A DNA stretch of 9,128 bases from contig JAURMJ010000049.1 of the NCBI GenBank assembly GCA_030830765.1, forward strand, positions 1 to 9,128, written 5' to 3'. Positions 1-6,109 of this stretch are shown piece by piece. Made by a program: the position numbers and the translations under genes. Source of the stretch: Quisquiliibacterium sp. Lineage in GTDB: Bacteria; Pseudomonadota; Gammaproteobacteria; Burkholderiales; Burkholderiaceae_E. Every line of letters begins with the position of its first letter. Position 1 is the stretch's first letter. Below the pieces are notes generated by a model, which worked only from the letters and a program-made list of their open reading frames with translations, was not told where the DNA came from and did not search any database.

Positions 1-947
1 AGACCACGATGATGACCGCGGGCCAGCCCGCCAAGACGGGCATGCAGACGCCTGAACGGATCATTGTGGGCTGGCAGCACCAACACGTCATCCGGGACTT
101 CTCGCGCGATTTTCTCGAGTGAGTCGAGCCAGTCGCCCAGCGGATCAGCGTCGGGTTCCGTTGGGAACACCGAGACATTCGACGAAATCCGGGGCAGGAC
201 CTGATCGCCGGAGATCAGCAGTCCCAGGCCCTCGCAGTACAGGCAGGCATGCTCTGGCGAATGCCCTTTGCCGACAACGACCCGCCAGTCGTATTCGCCG
301 ATTCGGATGGTTTCCCCATCGACGATGCGCCGATAGCTGTCCGGCAGCGTATAGACCGCCTTGCCGAAGCCACCGAAACGGGTGCGATAGTTCTCGATAC
401 CCTCGTCGTCCCAACCGGAACGTCGATAAAAGGCCACACCATCGTCGGGCGCCTCACGGCCGGTGTCAGCCACCAGGACGCGGCAGGTCAGATATTCAAG
501 CCGCGTCATCCAGAGGCGACAGTCAAACCGCCGAGTCAGCCACCCGGCCATGCCGACATGGTCCGGATGCATGTGCGTCACGATGATGCGCGTGATCGGG
601 CGCCCTCCGAGGGATCCGGAGAGAAGCTCCTGCCAGGCTGATGTGGTCTCCGGGGTGCGCAGCCCAGTATCGACAATCGTCCAGCCATCCCCATCGCGCA
701 GCGCCCACAGATTGATGTGATTCAGCGATCCGGGCATCGGCATCCGGATCCACAGGACCCCGTCGGCAACCTCCAGGGTCTTGCCGGGTTCAGGCGCAGA
801 CTCGAACGGGTACTCAAGGACAGGCTTGGCGGCATCCGCAGCACTGGCCGCCGCGGCGGTTTCAGTCGCGGCCTTTGACGCCTTGCTGGCGTGATCCTGC
901 TCCGGAGCTTGCCTGCTGGCTGCCTCCCTTTGATGATGCGTTTCCAC
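1..947 (-). CDS. MBL-fold metallo-hydrolase (3' end cut by window edge)
   Basis: Zinc-dependent hydrolase of the metallo-beta-lactamase superfamily; 315 codons are visible and the C-terminus lies beyond base 1. Seen: the signature THMHPDH at residues 124-130 (H125, H127, D129, H130), and further ligand candidates H229 (in GHSPEH), D248 (in SGDQ) and H294 (in PAHND). VDTG at 92-95 precedes the signature, as usual for the fold. The helical stretch after PAHND (FRRLHARL) resembles glyoxalase II/lactonase-like members. The start is GTG at 947, with AAGGA (957-961) nine bases upstream; an in-frame TAA lies further upstream and no other start codon occurs before the conserved domain. Residues 2-42 are a low-complexity Ala/Lys/Gln/Glu extension without signal-peptide character, so the protein is probably cytoplasmic. 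It follows the Baeyer-Villiger monooxygenase gene by 70 bases on the same strand and is probably co-transcribed. A role on an ester, lactone or thioester is inference; the substrate is unknown. Confidence 0.88.
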   Translation of the reverse strand, partial: METHHQREAASRQAPEQDHASKASKAATETAAAASAADAAKPVLEYPFESAPEPGKTLEVADGVLWIRMPMPGSLNHINLWALRDGDGWTIVDTGLRTPETTSAWQELLSGSLGGRPITRIIVTHMHPDHVGMAGWLTRRFDCRLWMTRLEYLTCRVLVADTGREAPDDGVAFYRRSGWDDEGIENYRTRFGGFGKAVYTLPDSYRRIVDGETIRIGEYDWRVVVGKGHSPEHACLYCEGLGLLISGDQVLPRISSNVSVFPTEPDADPLGDWLDSLEKIAREVPDDVLVLPAHNDPFRRLHARLGGLARGHHRG

Positions 948-1017
948 TGCCGAGCTTCCTTGCTTTGAGTGAAGTTCTTGTCGGTCAAGCCTTTATTGTG
1001 CCAAGCACCGGAGTCGC

Positions 1018-2718
1018 TCAGCCGTTCACAACTCGGGCCGGCAGGCTTTGCGATGCTTGATCGAAGACAAAACCTTCGTAACCTGCCGCCCGAACTTGCT
1101 CGCATTTACGCACGTAATCGGGAAACCCGATCAGCGGCATGAACACCCGGGTCTTGCCGGGGATGTTTGCGCCCAGGTACCAGGAATTCGTGCGCATATA
1201 GATCGTCGGCGCGGCGACCGCGTTGACGTGATCGACCCAGGCGTCCTGCGCGGCCTGCGTCGCCTCGATCTGCCGGTGACCATGCTGACGCATGTAGTCG
1301 ATGCACTGGGCGATCCAGTTCACATGCTGCTCGATCGAGACAAGCATATTGGTCAGCACCGACGGGCTGCCTGGACCGGAGACGGTGAACAGATTCGGAA
1401 AACCAACGATCCCCAGTCCGAGATAAGTGCGTGGCCCCGCATACCAGGCGTCACGCAGGCTCAGCCCATCGCGACCGACGATATCGATCTTCTCAAGCGT
1501 CCCGGTCATCGCATCGAAGCCGGTCGCACAGACCACAGCGTCGAGTTGATGCTCGACTCCGCCGCAGATCAGACCGGTGGTCGTGAAACGCTCGATCGGG
1601 TTCTCGCGCACATCGACGAGTTCCACGTTCGATCGGTTATAGGTTTCAAAGTAGCCGATATCCACACACAGACGCTTGCCACCGATCTGATGCTTCGGGC
1701 AGAGTTTCTCGGCGATCTGCGGATCCTTGACGACGGCCCGGATCTTTTCGCGCACGAAATCGGCCGCCACCTTGTTGGCCGCATCATCGGTGTACAGATC
1801 CGCGAATGCGCCCATCAGCGTGATGCCGCCATAGGCCCAGCGCTCCTCAAGCGCTGCGCGCTGCTGTGCCGGATCAACCGAGAAGATTGACGCCGTATTC
1901 GGGGGGAGTACCGAGCCAAAGGCCTTGGCCATCTGGCTGTTGCGCGCGCGGAAATCCGGATATTCGGCCTTGATGCTGGCCTCCACCGCGGGGTCGAGCG
2001 GCCCGTTATGCGCGGGGACCGAGTAGGTTGCAGTGCGCTGAAAAACGGTCAGATGCTGAGCCTGACGTGCGATGACAGGAATCGACTGAATCGCCGACGA
2101 GCCGGTTCCGATCACGCCAACCCGCTTGCCGGTGAAGTCCACCGGCTCGTGCGGCCATTGGCCGGTGTGATAACACTCGCCCTCGAACTGCTCCAGCCCC
2201 TCGAAATGCGGCAGGTTGGCCGAGGACAGACAACCGGTGGCCATGACCAGATAGCGGCCATTGACCTCGAGGACAACATTGCGCATGACCTCTGTCTGGG
2301 GTTGTTGAACATTCGCATCGCCAGCCGGGTTGAAGACCGGTTTGACGCGAACCCGCCAGCAGCCTGCCTGCTCATCAAAGTGTGCGGCATCGACCCGGGT
2401 GTTGAAGCGGATATCGCGTCGCAAATCGAAACGATCGGCCACATGATTGGCGTACTTCAGGATCTCGGGCTGAGCTGCGAAACGTTCGGTCCAGTGCCAT
2501 TGCTGCTGCAGATCTTCCGAGAACTGATACGAGTACTCCATTGACTCGACGTCGCAGCGTGCGCCGGGATATCGATTCCAGTACCAGGTGCCGCCGACCC
2601 CGTCACCTGCCTCGAAGACCTGGGCACTCAGGCCCATGCTGCGCACCTTGTGCAGCATGTACATGCCGGCAAACCCGGCACCGACAATCACGACATCAAC
2701 ATCCTGCTGCTCTGCCAT
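1018..2718 (-). CDS. Type I Baeyer-Villiger monooxygenase (FAD/NADPH-dependent)
   Basis: Flavoprotein of 566 aa, near the usual 540-600 for the family. It is expected to convert ketones to esters or lactones with NADPH and O2 in the cytoplasm. Seen: an N-terminal FAD Rossmann motif GAGFAG (13-18); GGTWYWNRYPGARCDVES (42-59), typical of these enzymes, with the conserved Asp at 56; the type I fingerprint FxGxxxHxxxWP as FEGECYHTGQWP (178-189); the NADPH-binding GTGSSA (204-209); CATGFDA (397-403); and GGKRLCVDIGY (346-356), whose R349 is the likely catalytic arginine. The ATG start has AGAGGAG (2725-2731) six bases upstream. The preceding gene on this strand is a racemase-like enolase-superfamily gene, 183 bases away; the following gene is an MBL-fold hydrolase. 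Family assignment is firm. Whether the substrate is cyclic, aromatic, steroidal or linear cannot be told; the sequence motifs do not discriminate. Confidence 0.95.
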   Translation of the reverse strand: MAEQQDVDVVIVGAGFAGMYMLHKVRSMGLSAQVFEAGDGVGGTWYWNRYPGARCDVESMEYSYQFSEDLQQQWHWTERFAAQPEILKYANHVADRFDLRRDIRFNTRVDAAHFDEQAGCWRVRVKPVFNPAGDANVQQPQTEVMRNVVLEVNGRYLVMATGCLSSANLPHFEGLEQFEGECYHTGQWPHEPVDFTGKRVGVIGTGSSAIQSIPVIARQAQHLTVFQRTATYSVPAHNGPLDPAVEASIKAEYPDFRARNSQMAKAFGSVLPPNTASIFSVDPAQQRAALEERWAYGGITLMGAFADLYTDDAANKVAADFVREKIRAVVKDPQIAEKLCPKHQIGGKRLCVDIGYFETYNRSNVELVDVRENPIERFTTTGLICGGVEHQLDAVVCATGFDAMTGTLEKIDIVGRDGLSLRDAWYAGPRTYLGLGIVGFPNLFTVSGPGSPSVLTNMLVSIEQHVNWIAQCIDYMRQHGHRQIEATQAAQDAWVDHVNAVAAPTIYMRTNSWYLGANIPGKTRVFMPLIGFPDYVRKCEQVRAAGYEGFVFDQASQSLPARVVNG

Positions 2719-2770
2719 TGCCTGCTCCTCTCACACCCTGATCGCTGCCTGTTGTCTATTCAGACTCAAT

Positions 2771-2781
2771 GGCAATTTGCC
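2771..2781. repeat. Perfect inverted repeat GGCAA-T-TTGCC upstream of the monooxygenase gene
   Basis: GGCAATTTGCC is an 11-base perfect dyad with 5-base arms and a single central base. It lies 53 bases upstream of the monooxygenase ATG, within the 183-base gap 2719-2901. The size and AT-rich centre suit a half of a dimeric repressor site, but no regulator gene adjoins it. The rest of this gap holds the monooxygenase ribosome binding site; I found no convincing sigma-70 promoter, terminator or small gene in it. Operator function is a guess. Confidence 0.3.
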
Positions 2782-2901
2782 TGCCAGATCGCCCTCATTG
2801 CGCACCGTCATCAGGCGCCTTGCCCGAAAAGAATGATCCGGACGTTTTGCTCTGCTTGCCGCGGCTCATGCCGACGGACTGATTGCATCGCCCCCTTGCA
2901 C

Positions 2902-3996
2902 TCAGGCCGCATAGCGCCTGACGGCATCTTCATCCCAGACCACGCCTGTACCCGGTGCATCGCCGATCGTGACGTATCCGTCACGCACTTGTAACGGTTG
3001 CTGCAGCACCGGCTCGACCCAGTCAACGTACTCAAGCCAGTGGTAAGTCGGAGTGACGGCCAGCAGATGGCTACTGATCTCCGGGAACAGATGCGAGGAC
3101 ATCTCAAGCCCTGCCCCCTGCGCGAGCGCCGCAGCGCGCATCCATCCGGTCACGCCACCGATGCGCTGAACATCGGGCATCACGTAATCGGAGGCACCGG
3201 CCGCCAGTGCCTGCACCATCTGCTCTGGTCCCATGAAGTTTTCACCGATCTGAACCGGCGTGTCGAGCGCATCGGCAATCCGACGATTGCCCGCAAAGTC
3301 GTCGGCGCGGATCGGCTCCTCAATCCAGTGCAGACCGCCCTCCTCATCGAGCATTCGACCCCGCAGGATGGCCTCGTTGACCGTCAGCGCCTGATTGAAG
3401 TCGCACATCAATGTAATGTCCGGCCCGATCGCCTTCTTGACAGCCCGCAAGGCCTCGAGATCATCGCGAGCGTTTGGACGCCCCAATCGCAGTTTGACGG
3501 CAGTGAACCCCTCGGCGACCAGTTGCTCGGCCTGTGCAGCCAGCGGTCCTGGCGGCATGATGCCCAGCCCCTTCGAGTTATAGGCACGTACGGCTTTCGG
3601 TGCCCCGCCAAGCACGCTGACCAGAGGCTGCCCCAGGGCCTGCGCACAGGCATCCCAGGCGGCCATATCGATCCCTGACATGGCAAACAGCACAATGTTG
3701 TGTACCCCTAGCAGCGTGTACTTTGCCCGCAACTTCTTTTCGATTTCAAAGGGCGAGAGCGGATCGCCACGCAACATCTCCCCCATGGCCTCGACCAAGG
3801 CCACGATCGGCGCGAAATTATGTTGCCCAATGGCAAACAGATAACTGCGCCCGACGATGCCGTGATCTGTCTGCAGATCGATCAAGACCAGCGGCGCCGT
3901 CTCGATCGCTCCGGTCGCGGTCTGCAGGGGCAGGCTCATTGGCGCAAGCACCGGGCGCACGCGCAGACCGGAAATTTTCAGCGGAAAGTTTTTCAT
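2902..3996 (-). CDS. Mandelate racemase-like enolase-superfamily enzyme
   Basis: A 364-aa enzyme of the mandelate racemase subgroup; family members abstract the alpha proton of a carboxylate substrate using Mg2+, giving racemisation, epimerisation or dehydration. From memory of Pseudomonas putida mandelate racemase (359 aa) it matches along its whole length: TAPLVLIDL (33-41) and SYLFA (51-55) in the capping domain, metal ligands D199 (CDFNQ), E226 (HWIEEP) and E252 (GENF), the Asp-His dyad D275 (MPDVQRIGGVTGW) and H302 (MSSHLFPEIS), and E322 (HWLE). The KxK motif of mandelate racemase is here K168-L-R170, an Arg in place of the second Lys. The start at 3996 has AAAAGGG (4003-4009) six bases upstream and fits the family N-terminus. 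An in-frame ATG at 4164 would add 56 atypical residues and overlap the divergent transporter gene, so I rejected it. Likely transcribed towards the monooxygenase gene. The true substrate is unknown: racemase or acid-sugar dehydratase are both possible. Confidence 0.9.
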   Translation of the reverse strand: MKNFPLKISGLRVRPVLAPMSLPLQTATGAIETAPLVLIDLQTDHGIVGRSYLFAIGQHNFAPIVALVEAMGEMLRGDPLSPFEIEKKLRAKYTLLGVHNIVLFAMSGIDMAAWDACAQALGQPLVSVLGGAPKAVRAYNSKGLGIMPPGPLAAQAEQLVAEGFTAVKLRLGRPNARDDLEALRAVKKAIGPDITLMCDFNQALTVNEAILRGRMLDEEGGLHWIEEPIRADDFAGNRRIADALDTPVQIGENFMGPEQMVQALAAGASDYVMPDVQRIGGVTGWMRAAALAQGAGLEMSSHLFPEISSHLLAVTPTYHWLEYVDWVEPVLQQPLQVRDGYVTIGDAPGTGVVWDEDAVRRYAA

Positions 3997-4052
3997 CAGC
4001 AGCCCTTTTCTGCCTGCCGGATCGGCATCCTGTGCACTGTAACCCGGGAGCC

Positions 4053-4074
4053 GGTTCGAACCTGACAGATCAGG
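4053..4074. promoter_or_regulatory. Overlapping palindromes in divergent intergenic region (candidate operator)
   Basis: The 131 bases between the racemase-like gene (leftward) and the MFS gene (rightward) contain a perfect 10-base palindrome, GGTTCGAACC (4053-4062). Overlapping its right end by two bases is an inverted repeat CCTGA-CAGA-TCAGG (4061-4074). Both are roughly mid-gap, 57 or more bases from the racemase-like ATG and 53 or more from the MFS ATG, a typical place for a shared operator. No regulator gene lies beside them. I could not assign a good -35/-10 pair for either direction. The symmetry is seen directly; regulation is inference. Confidence 0.35.
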
Positions 4075-4127
4075 CAAGATAGGGTCCAAAGTCCGAAAAA
4101 CCTCGCCGCTTTCGCAAGCCAGTCCCC

Positions 4128-5390
4128 ATGCCCGGTCTTCCCGGTACCAATTCCCTGCTGGCAATGTTTCCTGCGCTGTCTGAGCGCTGGGTGCGTCGTT
4201 ACTTCCTGGGCCAGGCCTCCTCGGTGCTCGGCATCTGGGTTCAGAACATCACGCTGAATCTGCTGGTCTGGGAACTGTCTGAATCCCCTGCCACGCTCGG
4301 AGTACTGAACTTTCTGCTTTGGGGTCCAGGGGTCCTGATCACGCCCGTGGTCGGACCCTACGCAACCACGGCCAGTTCCCGGAAACAGGTTGCGCTGACA
4401 GTCGGTGGCGCTTTGTTGGTTTCACTATTGTTCCTTGGACTCAGCCTGGCTGGTCTGCTGACCGTGACGTTGGCTCTCGGGCTGGCTCTGCTGCGCGGCA
4501 TCCTCAGTGGCATCGAGGTGCCGGGCCGACAGGTACTGCTCACCTCGTCAGTCGTGGACCGGACAAAGATCGGCAATGCCGTGGCGATGAATGCCATGGT
4601 CTACAACATGGCCCGGATGGTCGGCCCGGCCATCGCAGCCGTGATCTTCGGGCTGGTCGGCGCTGGCTGGGGGTTTGCGATCAGCGCGCTGGCGATGGCG
4701 TTGATGCTGTGGGCCGTCCTGTCGATGCCAACGCCCGTGTCGCAGGAGCCAGTCCGCGAACCCGGCAGCGAACGTCCAGGCTTGAAGGCAGCCATTGCCC
4801 ATGTGCGCAGCGACCGGTTCAGCAGTCTTTTTCTTCCGGTCGCCTTCTGCCTTGCCATTCTGGGCGGCTCCTACTCGACGCTGGTCCCGGTGCTGGCCGA
4901 TCGGGTCTTTGGCAGTGCCCATACCTACACCGGCCTGTTCTTTTCGGCGGCGGGTCTGGGCTCGACCTGTGCGGCGCTGCTGCTGTCGTCGCGCTTTCTT
5001 TATGCCGCTTCGCGCCGGCTCCAGGTTGTGACGCCCTGGACAGTTGTCCTCGCGCTGCTTGTGCTCGGACTGTCGAATTCACCAACGTTTGCGCTAGGCG
5101 CCTTCGCTGTACTCGGTTTTTCGATGACCTTCACCGGACCCGGTACGAACGCAAAGCTTCATCAGAATGCACCGCAGGCACTGCGTGGGGCACTCGTCGG
5201 CCTGTATGCGCTGAGCTTTACCGGTGCCATTCCGGTCGGCAATCTGCTGAGCGGCTTCATTGCGCAGTGGTTCTCGGTGCAGACCACGTTCCTGCTGATG
5301 GCCGGGAGTCTGGCGATCGGGCTCGGCGTCTTGTTTGTCCCGCGCTGGATCGCGCACGGACGCATCGTGATCGACGCCGACAGAATCTGA
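4128..5390 (+). CDS. MFS transporter, MFS_3/EntS-like efflux permease
   Basis: Inner-membrane major facilitator superfamily protein, 420 aa, with about 12 hydrophobic helices. Examples are residues 92-115, 166-200, 234-256, 305-335 and 385-405; a hydrophilic loop at about 201-230 separates the halves. The block DRTKIGNAVAMNAMVYNMAR (144-163) followed by MVGPAIA is characteristic of the MFS_3 group, which includes the enterobactin exporter EntS and many small drug or metabolite exporters. The usual motif A after helix 2 (G-x-L-A-D-R-x-x-R-R) is degenerate here, reading GPYATTASSRKQ (76-87), with the Asp missing. No clear Shine-Dalgarno lies before ATG 4128; an in-frame stop (4080-4082) bounds the frame upstream, and ATG 4164 (Met13) is an alternative start. 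The gene diverges from the racemase-like gene and is 158 bases upstream of the MarR gene. Direction (export) and substrate are inferred from the family only. Confidence 0.87.
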   Translation: MPGLPGTNSLLAMFPALSERWVRRYFLGQASSVLGIWVQNITLNLLVWELSESPATLGVLNFLLWGPGVLITPVVGPYATTASSRKQVALTVGGALLVSLLFLGLSLAGLLTVTLALGLALLRGILSGIEVPGRQVLLTSSVVDRTKIGNAVAMNAMVYNMARMVGPAIAAVIFGLVGAGWGFAISALAMALMLWAVLSMPTPVSQEPVREPGSERPGLKAAIAHVRSDRFSSLFLPVAFCLAILGGSYSTLVPVLADRVFGSAHTYTGLFFSAAGLGSTCAALLLSSRFLYAASRRLQVVTPWTVVLALLVLGLSNSPTFALGAFAVLGFSMTFTGPGTNAKLHQNAPQALRGALVGLYALSFTGAIPVGNLLSGFIAQWFSVQTTFLLMAGSLAIGLGVLFVPRWIAHGRIVIDADRI

Positions 5391-5489
5391 TGCTGCCAAT
5401 CACCGATATTCTTTCCTGCCCTTGCTGATTCCCATCGGCTGGACAAAGACGCCTGAGATCGACCCGAAGTCCTCTTCATCTTCAACAAA

Positions 5490-5518
5490 ATTGACCGTAC
5501 AATCGCCGACTATTTAGT
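5490..5518 (+). promoter_or_regulatory. Candidate promoter/operator of the emr-type operon
   Basis: The AT-richest stretch of the 131-to-158-base gap before the MarR gene. TTGACC (5491-5496) could be a -35 with TTTAGT (5513-5518) as -10 at a 16-base spacing; alternatively TACAAT (5498-5503) is a -10 with a poor -35. The same bases hold a partial dyad ATTG-N6-CAAT (5490-5503) and a second one, ACTA-TT-TAGT (5509-5518). A dimeric MarR protein encoded just downstream could bind here and autoregulate, as EmrR does. The assignment rests on eye matching only. Confidence 0.4.
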
Positions 5519-5548
5519 AACGTGCGTGACAATCACCCAGGCAACTTC

Positions 5549-6109
5549 ATGGACGATCCTGGTTCAAATTTCGTAATTTACGAGCAGCACATTGACGCCG
5601 TTGGCGCCCTGCATCCGAAGATGCCGCGCACAACGATCGTTCGTACCCGCCTGCTGTATCAGGTGCTGCGCCTGTTCTCCGAAGACATTGAGCAGTTCTT
5701 TACCCAGTTCGGGGTCTCTGCCTCGGCCTGGGCTGTGCTGATGATGATCTATTCGCAGCCAGAACGCCGTGCAAACCCATCGCTGCTGTCCGAATATCTC
5801 GTGCAGTCACGCACCCATATGACGCGCGTGGCCGACGAGCTGGTCGGCAAGCAGTTTTTACGCCGCGAACCCAATGCAACTGACCGACGACGGATCGATC
5901 TGGTCCTGACCGATGAGGGCACTGCCCTGGTCAGGCATGTCATGCCACTTTCCTGGGAACACTTCGAAACCATGTTCGGTGATTTCAACGATCAAGAGTC
6001 TCAGCAGCTTGAAGCGCTGATGCGCAAACTGTTTGCAAGCCTGCACCGGGCGCGTGCCGCGGCCCGCCAGGGCTCGGCGGCTTCGACCCAGGAGAGCGCT
6101 GATGAGTGA
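5549..6109 (+). CDS. MarR-family transcriptional regulator (EmrR/MprA-like)
   Basis: A winged-helix DNA-binding protein of 186 aa, expected to be a dimer that represses the efflux genes it precedes and lets go when it binds a small hydrophobic, often phenolic, ligand. Numbering from this ATG, the recognition helix region QSRTHMTRVADELVGKQFLR (86-105) and the wing NATDRRRIDLVLTDEG (109-124) match the MarR pattern. They resemble E. coli EmrR (176 aa; recalled as SSRTNATRIADEL and DNDRR). A long N-terminal arm precedes helix 1. The start is uncertain: ATG 5549 has a weak AGG (5539-5541) seven bases upstream, while an in-frame GTG at 5522 would add nine residues, lacks any ribosome site and would lie at or before a likely transcription start. 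The stop overlaps the emrA-type start by 8 bases, so the three genes form one operon. Confidence 0.9.
   Translation: MDDPGSNFVIYEQHIDAVGALHPKMPRTTIVRTRLLYQVLRLFSEDIEQFFTQFGVSASAWAVLMMIYSQPERRANPSLLSEYLVQSRTHMTRVADELVGKQFLRREPNATDRRRIDLVLTDEGTALVRHVMPLSWEHFETMFGDFNDQESQQLEALMRKLFASLHRARAAARQGSAASTQESADE

Noticed and set aside
722..1105. 127-codon minus-strand frame spanning the monooxygenase/hydrolase junction
   Set aside because: It overlaps the hydrolase N-terminus in another frame and the product is Arg/Pro-rich noise; the GTG-started MBL frame explains this stretch.
1048..1890. 280-codon open frame on the plus strand
   Set aside because: Antisense to the monooxygenase, whose motifs are complete; the predicted protein has no recognisable domain. 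Long antisense frames are common in GC-rich coding DNA.
3997..4164. In-frame N-terminal extension of the racemase-like gene starting at 4164
   Set aside because: It adds 56 residues with no likeness to the family, overlaps the start of the divergent MFS gene, and the internal ATG at 3996 has a good ribosome site and the expected N-terminus.
5404..5439. CCGAT...ATCGG inverted repeat downstream of the MFS gene
   Set aside because: Five-base arms with a loop of more than 20 bases and no T-tract; too weak to call a terminator.
6033..6101. Upstream ATG for the EmrA-type gene
   Set aside because: It lies inside the MarR gene, lacks a ribosome site and would add an Arg-rich leader; ATG 6102 has AGGAG at ideal spacing.
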